Source: Janthinobacterium sp. LM6 (lineage in GTDB: Bacteria; Pseudomonadota; Gammaproteobacteria; Burkholderiales; Burkholderiaceae_D). Taken from it: 64,000 bases of DNA. Both the position numbers and the translations under genes were made by a program. This document shows, in pieces, positions 26,101-33,468 of this stretch (positions are counted from its first letter, which is position 1; each line of letters begins with the position of its first letter). The stretch is taken from contig NZ_CP019510.1 of NCBI RefSeq assembly GCF_002002885.1, forward strand, positions 2,418,001 through 2,482,000, written 5' to 3'. The notes beneath the pieces were generated by a model that saw only the letters and a program-made list of their open reading frames with translations, made no database searches and was not told where the DNA came from.

Positions 26101-27146
26101 GCGGCGGCGGCGTTGGCGGCGGCCGTGACGGCAGCCGCATCGGCATTTTGTGCCGACGTGGTGGCGGCCAGCGAAATGGCGGCGGCGGCCGCCGCGGCGG
26201 CGGCCGCGTCGTCGTCGTTCGTGGCAGCCGTGGCAGCGGCTTGCGCACCGGGCACGGCGGCTGCCGTGCTGGCGGCCAGCATATCGTCGCTGGTGGCGTT
26301 ATTGGCTGCGAGCAAGGCTGCTGCCGTCGCGGCGGCCGCTTGCGCCGCCAGCTGGTCGGCGAGGGTGGCCGCATTCGCCGCTGCCAGCGCAGCTGCTGCC
26401 GTGGCTGCTGCTGCGGCGGCGGCTGCATCATCGGCCAGGGCATTGTTGGCCGCCGCGACCGCTGCGGCGGCAGCCAGCACGGCCGCGTCGGTAATGGTGG
26501 TGGTCGTGGATTGATTTCCCGTGCCACCGCCGGTCGAACCGCCCGTGCCGCCGGTACCACCGGTCCCGCCCGTACCTGTGCCGCCCGTGCCGGAGCCGCC
26601 AGCCGCGGCACCGCCTCCGCCGCCACCGCCTGCCGCGGCGGCTACCAGGCCAAGGCCCCCGAGCGCGCCCAGCACGCCAAGTCCGCCCAGACCGCCTGCA
26701 GCACCGGCGCCTGCACCCGCTCCAGCTGATGCTCCCGCGACATCCACGACGCTGCCGCTGGGGATGCCGGCGGCGCCCGCGCCGGTGCCTGCCGCGCCCG
26801 CGGCGCCGCCGTTGTTGTCGCTTTGCGCCGTGCCGGGATCGGCACTGCCGTTGCCGGCCTGGCCTGCGGCCGCACCGCCGCCACCGGCCGCCAAGGCGGC
26901 TGCAGCCACCGCTGCGGCCGTGCCCAGGGCAGCGGCATTGCCGCTATCGGCGCTACCCGTGACTTCCACGACATTTTCAGGCGGCATGGTCGCGCTGGCA
27001 TCGGCCCCTTTAATCAGCTCGTCTTCGTCATACTGCTTGCGGTCGCCGTTTTTCGGATTGACCGCTTTTTTAGCGGGCGTCGCGACCTTGGCGCCAGCGC
27101 CTTCGGCATTGACGGGAACTTGTGCTGGATTTTGGATGGTGGCCAT
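20157..27146 (-). CDS. Giant alanine-rich repeat protein, predicted T1SS-secreted adhesin/fibre
   Basis: This encodes a 2,329-residue acidic protein. Residues ~1-60 form a polar leader, followed by a Gly/Ala-rich hydrophobic stretch (~65-215, ending in GGTGG runs). A long body, visually about half alanine, follows: ~32 units of a strict 26-residue repeat (consensus LTDAxALGLxxxADAAAAxA...) and then ~31 units of a 24-residue repeat (ADDAAAAxAAxxA...ALNxAL), with a few terminal 26-mers. The last ~115 residues (LTVSDFSTGLPAAGGDVIDMSAI ... NITQLTAANFIV) resemble the C-terminal T1SS target domain of RTX/BapA-type adhesins. There are no RTX nonapeptides and no Ig-like domains. A GGAG ribosome-binding site precedes the ATG. 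Adhesin, biofilm fibre or surface-layer roles are inferred. Confidence 0.85.
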   Translation of the reverse strand: MATIQNPAQVPVNAEGAGAKVATPAKKAVNPKNGDRKQYDEDELIKGADASATMPPENVVEVTGSADSGNAAALGTAAAVAAAALAAGGGGAAAGQAGNGSADPGTAQSDNNGGAAGAAGTGAGAAGIPSGSVVDVAGASAGAGAGAGAAGGLGGLGVLGALGGLGLVAAAAGGGGGGGAAAGGSGTGGTGTGGTGGTGGTGGSTGGGTGNQSTTTTITDAAVLAAAAAVAAANNALADDAAAAAAAATAAAALAAANAATLADQLAAQAAAATAAALLAANNATSDDMLAASTAAAVPGAQAAATAATNDDDAAAAAAAAAAISLAATTSAQNADAAAVTAAANAAAAHAAADAAQTQADQTNAPALQLIADAADVVSAAANTQAALTDAAALGVISANDAAAAATATALANATDAAALDLAATAAANAAVAAGIQASLTDAAALTLVSDADAATAAAAASVAAATDAAALTAASNAAATAAANAATNANASDAAALGVAATAAANAAAAASTQAGLTDAVTLTMAADAAAGVAAWDASIANATDAVALQAAADAAATNAANAQTQANMTDAPTLGLIADAATLASDAAQAQADLTDAAALALISSADAAAAATAATLAGNTDAAALDIAAATAATAAANAVVTANLSDAAALQITADAAANTSTAAAAQAALTDAAALQIVSDNDAAAALAAQTTADQTDAAALAAADAAAASDAANAQAVADQTDVVALQQAADQADADAAAANSQASLLDVNVALNAFNLANLAALAANVTAGQTSVVDLTATVNALQLDADGADADASLTDALLLAGISAADALAAATALTTANLTDAVALANAAATAVSAAETAALLGGIDISAVSAAAAAQAAATAAAATAALTDAGALGLISTADAAAELAAQTAVTTLTAANTLAQNALTAAQLVAGQTDAAALAVVSSTADAVAAAAVTTAGQTDAIALSLISTADGLAAASAASLAALTDATALGVISTADATLAATLLTTANLTDAAALGLAAAAAAAAANTATNVANLTDAVTLGTLSAAATTAANTAATTASLTDATALGLVATADAALAATAQTTANLTDAVALGLVSTAANTAAGLAATAANLTDAVALGTVSTAATAAANTAAATAALTDAVALGLTATVDAAAATAAQTTANLTDAVALGLVATVNATAAATAATVAGLTDAVVLGTQHTLDVTAATVAATKAALTDAAALTTIANNDAASAAAAAAYSAAHPLDLVAALAATVAATTAGLSHTAALAAQADDAAAASTAATAAASLVTLNNAIAADNAATAAATLALTSQAAATAAQLDDTLAATAAGVAATSLAAAQAAQAADAAAAATAATAANALAALNAALAADANAAATAAAAVTANAATAAAVADDLAAATAATVANASQAAAQAAQLADNAAASAATIAANALTALNQALADDAAAAAAVLNSTNATAAAAAATAADTAAAAAAAVAAISAAATQHAQADDAAAAAAALTAAISLAATQAAQAADLAVGTTAAAAASALAALNQALADDNAAAAAGTAAANAQAALNAATTALNAAILTASASLAATNAALADDATAASTAAAAAAAQVIADAALLADAGLAALATAANNALAAASAALAADDAAASAAHTAAISAAATLAAQLADTAAINAHAALNAAIANLNAAVTADTNALDADNDKTLKLNLLISAQNASDAAAQADANAAAAHAALTSAQADDAAAVTAANNAAAAHAAAVAAQNADAAAAAAAAQAAISLAATLNAQADDATAAAAATAAANAQLALNAALAADANVAATAAAAAAAQLAAQNAHDADAAAAAAAVAAAITLAATQAAQADDAAAALAAANAANAQAAHNAAVADDQAAADAAAAASLAQAAATAAAAADAAATASAAAAAAALLAAQAAQADDTAANQAAANAAAATAAHTAAIAADALAISTAATAATALAAATAAQNDDDAAAAAAAQAAISLAITQQAQADDAAAAAATVNANNAAAAALAAHAADAAAPLAQAQAAASLLAFQAAQADDAAAANAAAAAAQAHANANAAYADDAAAAQANADAQAADAALVQANALAAQTDASALAVVSAADAAHAAAVQALADQTDAVALTQAADAAAAAALAAAQTANLTDATALHLAADAAAAAALQAQAQADLTDANSLTVSANAAAAAAAAAQAQADLTDASQLFVLSQNALHNPLTVSDFSTGLPAAGGDVIDMSAIAHLTAAVAVNVNVGTDFGNDNLFIFDGTSVSIGAAAGAIAADDSVLSGQGYIVIADAQNSGAVTVYHSSDLSNANAIDTALVLLSGVNITQLTAANFIV
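20899..23342 (-). repeat. 24-residue (72-bp) repeat block in the alanine-rich gene
   Basis: About 31 units, most exactly 24 codons long, each opening with A-D-D or A-A-D and closing with ALN-AL or AATQAAQ-type endings. Two units are longer insertions (around the LKLNLLISAQNAS segment and the ALNAATTALNAAIL segment). The units are related in protein but diverged in DNA, so this is an old amplification. Block limits are approximate. Confidence 0.8.
23432..26065 (-). repeat. 26-residue (78-bp) repeat block in the alanine-rich gene
   Basis: About 32 units, nearly all exactly 26 codons, opening with L/A/Q-T-D-A-x-A-L-G and closing with an Asn or Asp before the next T-D. Neighbouring units at 23,500-24,200 are the most alike (LTDAVALGLV...), suggesting recent local duplication. 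Four more units of this class lie at about 20,555-20,895 just before the C-terminal domain. Limits are approximate. Confidence 0.8.
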
Positions 27147-27855
27147 TTGAAAGTCTCCGGAAGAAGGTTATATGTTCGTTCAACTTTTTAAGATATTAAA
27201 AAATCAATAATTTAATTCGTTTCCTTGCTTACTCCGGCGTGGCTTGGGCCGTGGTTGAAATTGGGTATTGCCGATGCAGATGGTGAAGTAAAACATAACT
27301 GGCAAAAAAACGCTGGCGTAATGGAACGCTTGCCTTGAAATATTAAAAATGCCATTTTTGCATTTGTTTTGCATGGCGCTATTTTCTTGCATCCTGTTTT
27401 TTCGATAACTGGCTTGCCAGGCGATCTACCTCCTGAGACAGCGCAATTTGCATGCAGGCCGCACCAGCTCTCACTCTGATGGTGGTTTCAATTTTGAAAC
27501 TTTCAATTCAATTTTAATCATTTTTCATGACTCTATTCTGTCAAGCCTTGCGCAAGTGAATAATCACGGATTGTCACGGAATGGTGTTTTTCGGCTGAAT
27601 CCGCTACCCAGCGGCAGTGTTTTGGCGCCTTTCATCGAAAAAGCCATATCGCTATCGAATTGCTAGTTGTTGCTTTTTTGTATGGTGATTATCAAATTGG
27701 ATTGGTAATAAAATGCGATAGAAATAATTATTTGCATTTTTTATATTGGACTGATGCTATCGATTGAATAGTCTTTATTCAGGGAGGGAGTTTTTTAATA
27801 ATCACTATCAGAAAGGTAGTGATTGTTTTCAGATGTTTCGATGGTGCAGAAATAG
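27147..27855. other. AT-rich intergenic region upstream of the alanine-rich gene
   Basis: About 700 bases clearly richer in A/T than the rest of the window, with no convincing gene: short ORFs here lack ribosome-binding sites and recognisable products. It contains repeated TTTCAATTTT/TTCAATTCAATTTT tracts, a TTAAAAAATC..TTTAATT patch 30-70 bases before the adhesin start, and an inverted repeat AATCACTA-N9-TAGTGATT (27800-27824). It probably holds the adhesin promoter and could be a nucleoid-protein (H-NS-like) target; I cannot define a -35/-10 pair. Confidence 0.5.
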
Positions 27856-27883
27856 AAAACGCCCCGACGGGCGGGGCGTTTTT
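27856..27883. terminator. Bidirectional rho-independent terminator after the ABC permease gene
   Basis: AAAACGCCCC-GACGGGC-GGGGCGTTTTT is a strong GC stem with A- and T-runs, 24 bases beyond the stop of the minus-strand permease gene. Confidence 0.88.
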
Positions 27884-27906
27884 GACGGGCAAGAGATAGT
27901 GCGCTG

Positions 27907-28908
27907 TCAGCCTTCCTCGCGCCAGCTGCGCAGGCGGATGGCGGCGTAAATCAGCGCCGCGCCTGCCGCCGCACCGAGCCAGGCGGCCGGCAAGGCCAGG
28001 CTGGACCAGGAATTGCTGAACACATCGATGCGCGTCATGTGCGATCCCCCCTCTGCCAGGGCGTGCATGCGCGGCAGCAGTTCCGGTTCGAACAGATACC
28101 AGCTGCCGGGCAGGGTGCCCAGCAGGGCGCGTCCGATGACATTCATCTGTATCCAGCTGACGTCGCTTTCCGTCTGCGTCAGCTTGCCGGCCCAGACTGT
28201 CAGGATAAGCAGCAGCAATGGCACGCCGACGGCCCACAGGAAGACTTTCGACTTGGCCCAGCTCGATACCATCAGCAGCCAGCCGACAGTCGGCAAGGCC
28301 CACAGGCAATACACGGGCAACAAGCCAAACACGCGCAGCGGCCCCAGGTACAGGCCGGAAGAGCCCAGCAGTTCGGCAAACACGTGGATGCCGTTGGCCG
28401 CCAGCACGCCGCTGAGGATCAGGATCAGGGCCAGCGACGTCAGGCTGGCGGCGGCGGCCACGATCAGCGGCGCGACCAGCAGGGCGATGGCCGCTTTCGA
28501 CAGGACCGTCTGCGCATCCGAGATGGGCAGCGATTTCCAGAACAGCACGCTGCGGTCGCGGCGGTCGTCATGCAGGGCGCTGAGGCAATAGAAGAACACG
28601 AGGAAGCCCAGTGCCAGGAACAGCGGCGCGGCCGCGTACGTATAGTTGTTGGCGACGGCGTCGATGATTTCCGTGCGGCGCGGCCCGAAGGTGCGCGTAT
28701 TGAAGACGGTGCTCCAGGAAATTTCCTCGCCATTGACGATGAGCGCCGTGTGCATTTTGGTCTTTGCGACGGTCGCGGCCGCCATCAGGGCGCCCAGCAC
28801 CGTCATGACGACGCCGATCAGGGCCGGCGTCCACACCAGCATGCCCTTGTGTTCCCACAACTCGCGCCGGAGCAGCCATTGCATCTTGTTTACAGGGGAA
28901 ATACTCAT
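27907..28908 (-). CDS. ABC transporter permease
   Basis: This encodes a 333-residue membrane protein with six or more hydrophobic segments (for example WTPALIGVVMTVLGALMAAATV, APLFLALGFLVFFYCLSAL, VAPLIVAAAASLTSLALILILSGV). The motif SALHDDRRDRSVLFWKSLPISDAQTVLSK is typical of ABC-2-like permeases encoded with YtrA-type GntR regulators. It overlaps the ATPase gene by 4 bases. The substrate is unknown; related systems often respond to cell-wall-active compounds. Confidence 0.82.
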   Translation of the reverse strand: MSISPVNKMQWLLRRELWEHKGMLVWTPALIGVVMTVLGALMAAATVAKTKMHTALIVNGEEISWSTVFNTRTFGPRRTEIIDAVANNYTYAAAPLFLALGFLVFFYCLSALHDDRRDRSVLFWKSLPISDAQTVLSKAAIALLVAPLIVAAAASLTSLALILILSGVLAANGIHVFAELLGSSGLYLGPLRVFGLLPVYCLWALPTVGWLLMVSSWAKSKVFLWAVGVPLLLLILTVWAGKLTQTESDVSWIQMNVIGRALLGTLPGSWYLFEPELLPRMHALAEGGSHMTRIDVFSNSWSSLALPAAWLGAAAGAALIYAAIRLRSWREEG

Positions 28909-29777
28909 TGGTACGATCCTTTCATGGTCGCGACAAACAGGTCAGCCAGGCTGGGCGTGCGTACTTCGCCGAGGGCAGCCAGCTGGGTGCGGGCGACGCC
29001 ATCGAACAGCATCACGGACTTGCCGAACACGCTGCGTTCGCTGATCGGCTGCAGGGCGCGCGCGGGATTGACATGCTGCGGGCCCACCATCACCTCGATG
29101 TAGCGCTCGCCCACCTCTTCCATGCTCGACGCCAGCACGATCTTGCCGTCGCGAATGAACATCAGGTCGCTGAGGATGTGTTCCACTTCCTCGATCTGGT
29201 GGGTGGTGATGACGATGGTCTTGTTTTCATCGAAGTAATCTTCCAGCAAGTTCTGGTAGAACTGCTTGCGGTACAGGATATCCAGGCCCAGGGTCGGCTC
29301 GTCGAGCACCAGCAGTTTGGCGTCGATGGCCATCACCAGCGCCAGGTGCAGCTGCACGATCATGCCCTTCGACATGGCCTTGACCTTCATCTTCGGCGCC
29401 AGCTTGGTGTGGGCCAGGTAGCGTTCGGCCTTGCTGCGGTCGAAGCGTGGATGCACGCCGGCAACGAAATCGATGGCGTCGGCCACGCGCAGCCAGCCCG
29501 GCAGGATGGCCACGTCGGCGATGAAGCACACGTCGTCCATCAGCGCGTCGCGCTGCACGCGGGGATCGCGCCCCAGCACGGACAAGTCGCCATCGAAGCC
29601 CGTCAGGCCCAGGATGGCTTTCAGGGTGGTGGTCTTGCCGGAACCGTTAGGCCCGATCAGGCCGACGATGCGCCCCGGTGCGATATCGAAGCTGATGTTG
29701 TCGATGGCTACCTGCTTGCCATACTGCTTGCGCAGGCCGCGCGCGCTGATGACGCTGTCCTTGTTCAATGCATTCAT
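28905..29777 (-). CDS. ABC transporter ATP-binding protein
   Basis: This encodes a 290-residue ATPase with Walker A GPNGSGKTTT, Q-loop region DVCFIADVAILPGWL, Walker B LLVLDEPTLGLD and H-loop TTHQ. The signature helix, usually LSGGQ, reads MSKGMIVQLHLALVMA, a degenerate form also seen in YtrB-like ATPases. It forms the middle gene of a regulator-ATPase-permease operon, overlapping both neighbours by 4 bases. Confidence 0.88.
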   Translation of the reverse strand: MNALNKDSVISARGLRKQYGKQVAIDNISFDIAPGRIVGLIGPNGSGKTTTLKAILGLTGFDGDLSVLGRDPRVQRDALMDDVCFIADVAILPGWLRVADAIDFVAGVHPRFDRSKAERYLAHTKLAPKMKVKAMSKGMIVQLHLALVMAIDAKLLVLDEPTLGLDILYRKQFYQNLLEDYFDENKTIVITTHQIEEVEHILSDLMFIRDGKIVLASSMEEVGERYIEVMVGPQHVNPARALQPISERSVFGKSVMLFDGVARTQLAALGEVRTPSLADLFVATMKGSYQ

Positions 29778-30154
29778 GCGTTCTCTCCGTGTGCGCCGCC
29801 GTCGCGGCTCGCTTGCAGCAGTTGATCGAGATCAAGGCCCAGGCGGGTGATGTGTTCCAGCAAGGCTGGCCATTCTTCGCGCAGGAAGCGCTCGCGTTCG
29901 CTGGCCAGCAATTTGTCGCGGGCGCCTTCCAAGACATACATACCGAGTCCTCTGCGTTTTTCCACCAGGGCATCGTCGACCAGTTCCTGATAGGCGCGCG
30001 AGACCGTGATGGGATTCAATTGATAATCGGCCGCCACCTGGCGCACCGAAGGCAAGGCGTCGCCGGACTGCAGCACGCCATCGAGCATCATGCCCACCAC
30101 CCTGGCCTTGAGCTGGCGGTAGATGGGGCTATTGTCGTTCCATTCCGCGCTCAT
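29774..30154 (-). CDS. GntR family regulator (YtrA subfamily)
   Basis: This encodes a 126-residue short GntR protein. The winged helix reads NSPIYRQLKARVVGMMLDGVLQSGDALPSVRQVAADYQLNPITVSRAYQELVDDALVEKRRGLGMYV, followed only by a ~50-residue helical tail (no ligand domain), as in YtrA regulators of ABC operons. It is first in the operon and probably autorepresses it through the palindrome at 30238-30255. Confidence 0.88.
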   Translation of the reverse strand: MSAEWNDNSPIYRQLKARVVGMMLDGVLQSGDALPSVRQVAADYQLNPITVSRAYQELVDDALVEKRRGLGMYVLEGARDKLLASERERFLREEWPALLEHITRLGLDLDQLLQASRDGGAHGENA

Positions 30155-30237
30155 GGGATGCGCTCCGACAAGGGCGGGGCGGTGCGGCGCATAAAAAGTG
30201 CTGTAGGCATCGAAGCTCCGTGATGTATTGAGTTGGT

Positions 30238-30255
30238 GTTGTAGTTAACTATAAC
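30238..30255. promoter_or_regulatory. Candidate GntR operator
   Basis: GTT-G-TAGTTAACTA-T-AAC: an 18-base palindrome with one mismatched pair around the perfect core TAGTTAACTA, 84 bases upstream of the GntR gene. Position and symmetry fit an autoregulatory site; binding is inferred. Confidence 0.5.
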
Positions 30256-30409
30256 AGTGAAAATTCAAATGTCAACCTATTCATGTTTTTCTATCCATAA
30301 GGAAACTATAATGTTGCGTGTTTGAAAATCCTACTTGATAACTTTTTGCGCGCATGTCGCCACAGCCATGAAAGCAGAAATGATAAATTGCTTTGGAGAA
30401 GTACAGAAT

Positions 30410-32653
30410 TTGTTCAGGCGTGCCGGCTGCGGCGCCGCCCTGTTGGCGCTGGTGAGCGCCTGTGGCGGCGGTTCCGGCGGCGGCACGTCCACGCCGCCAC
30501 CGACACCCGTGGCGCCGGCCGAAACGCCACGCTATCTGCTGGGCGGCACGGTCAGCGGCTTGCTGCCTGGCGCCAGCGTCGTGCTGGCGAACGGCACGGA
30601 AAAGCTGACCGTCACGGCCAACGGTCCCTTCAGCTTTGTTGGCAAGCTGGCGGCGGGCACGGCGTATCAAGGCAAGGTCGACAGCGCCTCCGCTGGCCTG
30701 GGCTGCAGCATCGCGCAAGGCGCGGCGACCATGGGCAGCGCGGATGTCAGCACCCTGGCCGTGCGTTGCCTGCCCATCTTGCTGGCGGGCGTGCAGGAGC
30801 GGATCCAGCGTGTCGATGGCATAGCGCAGGATGGCGCGGGCAATTATTACATCGCCGATGTTCCCTCACAAGTGATCCACAAGCTGGCCCCTGACGGCAG
30901 CCTCAGTATCTACGCCGGCATGCCGGGCAAGGCCGGTGCCGTTGACGGGCCTGCTGCCAGCGCGACTTTTTACATGGGGGGCCGTGCACCGCTGGTGAGC
31001 GACGGCAAGGGGAACCTGTATGTGGCCGACACCTGCAATGGCCAGGTACGAAAAATTACGCCGGCTGGCGTGGTCAGTACACTGGCCGGCAAGCGCCGTG
31101 CCAATTGCAGTGCGACTCTGGCAGAGCCGGATGGTGTGCCTGTGTATGCCGACGGGCCGGGGACGCAAGCCCGGTTTGGAGTGATCGCCAGCATGGCCAT
31201 GGATCCGAACGGTGATTTGCTGCTCGTCGATGATGGACAGTTCCAGGTTCGGCGGGTGACGCCAACTGGCGTGGTCAGTTCCTACAATGTCCTGTTTGCC
31301 GAGCCGAATGGCCAGCCGCGGACGGGACGCGTGGGTCAGATGGCAGTCGATGCCAACGGCGTCATTTACTTGAGCAACAGTAGCGGCAGCAAGATGTATC
31401 GCCTTGCCAATGGCGTGGCCTCCCTGGTCGCCGGAAATGTGAGAACGTCTGGCTATGACGGCAATGGTGTCAATGCCAGCTTCAGGGGCGTGCGCGGCAT
31501 GGTGTTCGAGCGCAGCGGCAATTTGTTGCTGACCGATCGCGAGGCCATCCGCCGCATGACGCCCGATGGCCAGGTGACGACGGTGGTGGGCCGGTATGTG
31601 CCCGACGCGGGAGGGAATTATCTCGACTGGAAAAACCTGACCCAGATATTGATCGGGGATACGGGCAGCATGCTGGTCTACGATTCCACCCTGCAGCGCT
31701 TGAGCCGGGTGGATGGCGGCAACAGGATTGTGATCCTGCCTGTCATACAGGGCAATATCGGGCAGGTGGATGGCGTGGGCGCTGCGGCCCGCGTGGGTAC
31801 TCTTAAGGCATCGGACGTGTGCAGCGACCCTGCCGGGAATGTCTATCTGCTTGAGGCGGCCAACAAGGTGCTGCGCCGGCTGACGCCCAATGGCAAGCTG
31901 GAAGTCTATGTAGGGATTGCCGGCCGCGCCGGCAGCGATGACGGGCCACGGCTCAGCGCGACCATGCTCAGCCCCGTGGCCATTGCTTGCGGCGCGGATG
32001 GCGCCGTGTATGTGGCGGACAGGGCGCCGAATTCTGCTTCATTTAATTTGCGCAAGATCAATGCCGACGGGGTCATGTCCACCGTTGAACCATTGCCAGC
32101 AGACGGTTTTGGCCTTCAGCAGTATATCCTGGCGATTGACAAGGATGGCTATATCACCTGGACGGAGGCTTTGGACGGGGGGATTTACCGGCGCCCGCCC
32201 GGTGGCGTATTTTCCTTGTTTGTGTCTTTTGAGACGCTCGCGCGCTCCTTCGGCGACAGTGAGCTCGGCTTGCAAGATGTTTTGCCTTACAGCATGGTGT
32301 TTGACAGCAAGGGGAATCTGTATTTTGATGACTATTATCATCAAGTGATCTTCAAGGCGGATCGTTCCGGCGCCGTGACCATATTTGCCGGCACCTTGTA
32401 CTCGACTAAAAATGCCGATGGTGCGCCTGGCGTGGGCAGCCTGTCCTTTGCCGGCATGCCCAGCCTGGCCATCGACCAGGCCGACAACCTGTACCTGAGC
32501 GGCCAGGATGGCGTGCGCAAGATCGATACGGCCGGGGTCATTTCCTCACCGCAACTGGCATGGGGAAATCCCATCGTGGAGGCCCTGGCTTTTGGCAACG
32601 GTACCTTGTATGGCTATACCGCCCGCGCCATCATCCAGATGCCCTTGCCTTAA
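30410..32653 (+). CDS. NHL-repeat lipoprotein
   Basis: This is predicted to encode a 747-residue secreted protein. I favour a TTG start at 30410: a GGAGAAG Shine-Dalgarno lies 8 bases upstream, and it gives a textbook lipoprotein signal (FRRAGCGAALLALVSAC with the lipobox cysteine). ATGs at 30368 and 30380 are alternatives without good ribosome-binding sites. After a Gly/Pro linker and a small beta domain (YLLGGTVSGLLPGASVVLANG) come repeated NHL beta-propeller units such as GNLYVADTCNGQVRKITPAGVVSTLAG and GNVYLLEAANKVLRRLTPNGKLEVYVG. It is probably anchored in the outer membrane and binds protein or carbohydrate; its ligand is unknown. The 3' end overlaps the convergent DUF72 gene by 4 bases. 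Confidence 0.8.
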   Translation: MFRRAGCGAALLALVSACGGGSGGGTSTPPPTPVAPAETPRYLLGGTVSGLLPGASVVLANGTEKLTVTANGPFSFVGKLAAGTAYQGKVDSASAGLGCSIAQGAATMGSADVSTLAVRCLPILLAGVQERIQRVDGIAQDGAGNYYIADVPSQVIHKLAPDGSLSIYAGMPGKAGAVDGPAASATFYMGGRAPLVSDGKGNLYVADTCNGQVRKITPAGVVSTLAGKRRANCSATLAEPDGVPVYADGPGTQARFGVIASMAMDPNGDLLLVDDGQFQVRRVTPTGVVSSYNVLFAEPNGQPRTGRVGQMAVDANGVIYLSNSSGSKMYRLANGVASLVAGNVRTSGYDGNGVNASFRGVRGMVFERSGNLLLTDREAIRRMTPDGQVTTVVGRYVPDAGGNYLDWKNLTQILIGDTGSMLVYDSTLQRLSRVDGGNRIVILPVIQGNIGQVDGVGAAARVGTLKASDVCSDPAGNVYLLEAANKVLRRLTPNGKLEVYVGIAGRAGSDDGPRLSATMLSPVAIACGADGAVYVADRAPNSASFNLRKINADGVMSTVEPLPADGFGLQQYILAIDKDGYITWTEALDGGIYRRPPGGVFSLFVSFETLARSFGDSELGLQDVLPYSMVFDSKGNLYFDDYYHQVIFKADRSGAVTIFAGTLYSTKNADGAPGVGSLSFAGMPSLAIDQADNLYLSGQDGVRKIDTAGVISSPQLAWGNPIVEALAFGNGTLYGYTARAIIQMPLP

Positions 32654-33399
32654 ATGGCGCGATGCGCAGGCGCGGCTGGCGCATCCCTCAGCCGCGCCTG
32701 CAAATCCAGCGCATTGAACAGGGCGGCTCCGGCCGCCGTGTTGTCGAAGATGCACCAGTTGTCCGCCTGTGTTTGTGCGTGCAATTCAGCGGCCAGTGCC
32801 GCCAGGTAGTCTGCCGGATAGTCGGAATAGTATATTTTCGGGCTGCCGTGCAGGCGCAGGTAGGCCTCGCTGGTGGTGGGCACGTGCGGCCCCGGTTGGC
32901 CGGCGGGCGGATCGGCGCGCACGCGCGTGATGCGCTGCGCGGTCAACAGTCCGGTGGCCTGCGCCGCGAACCAGTTGGGGTGGCGTGCTTCGCAAGCGAG
33001 CATGCCGCCGAAGCGCTGGCGCAGCGCCTGAAAAAATGCCGCGGCCACGTCCGCCTCGAAACGCAGGCTGGGCGGCAGCTGCACCAGCACGCAGCCCAGC
33101 TTATTGCCCAGTTGCATGACTTCCCCCGCAAAGCGATCCAGTTCGGCCGCGCCATCGCGCAAACGCCGTTCGTGCGTGATGCTGCGCGGCAATTTCACGC
33201 TGAAGCGGAAATGCTCGGGTGTGCTGGCGGCCCAGCGCGCGTAAGTGGCGCTCTGGTGCGAGCGGTAGAAGGAGCTGTTGATTTCCACGCAATCCAGCAC
33301 CTGGGCATAGCGCTGCAGCTGGCTGCCATCGAGGGGGAAGCGGCTGGCGACGGCGCTGGAAAGGCTCCAGCCGGCCGTGCCGATGTATACAGTGTGCAT
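32650..33399 (-). CDS. DUF72 domain-containing protein (YecE-like)
   Basis: This encodes a 249-residue TIM-barrel-like protein. Family marks are the N-terminal YIGTAGWSLSS, VEINSSFYRSHQSATYARWAASTPEHFRFSVKLPRSITHERRL, the LGCVLVQLPPSLRFE strand, CEARHPNW, and the C-terminal LRLHGSPKIYYSDY and NWCIFDNTAAGAALFNALDL. There is no signal peptide. The family is widespread but has no settled biochemical role. Confidence 0.85.
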   Translation of the reverse strand: MHTVYIGTAGWSLSSAVASRFPLDGSQLQRYAQVLDCVEINSSFYRSHQSATYARWAASTPEHFRFSVKLPRSITHERRLRDGAAELDRFAGEVMQLGNKLGCVLVQLPPSLRFEADVAAAFFQALRQRFGGMLACEARHPNWFAAQATGLLTAQRITRVRADPPAGQPGPHVPTTSEAYLRLHGSPKIYYSDYPADYLAALAAELHAQTQADNWCIFDNTAAGAALFNALDLQARLRDAPAAPAHRAI

Positions 33400-33468
33400 G
33401 GCGCCATTACAGCAAGGCCAGGCGGGCGCGGCTATCGGACAAGTGCCCGTGCGGCGGTAGGCGACCGC

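Noticed and set aside
23473-26514. 1,013-codon alanine/serine-rich frame on the plus strand opposite the repeats
   Set aside because: Produced by the same codon bias read backwards; no signal, domain or ribosome-binding site.
20157-27146. RTX toxin
   Set aside because: No GGxGxDxxx nonapeptides occur; only the C-terminal target-like domain and the T1SS neighbourhood are shared with RTX proteins.
27448-27666. 72-codon frame in the AT-rich intergenic region
   Set aside because: No ribosome-binding site and no recognisable protein; composition matches the non-coding surroundings.
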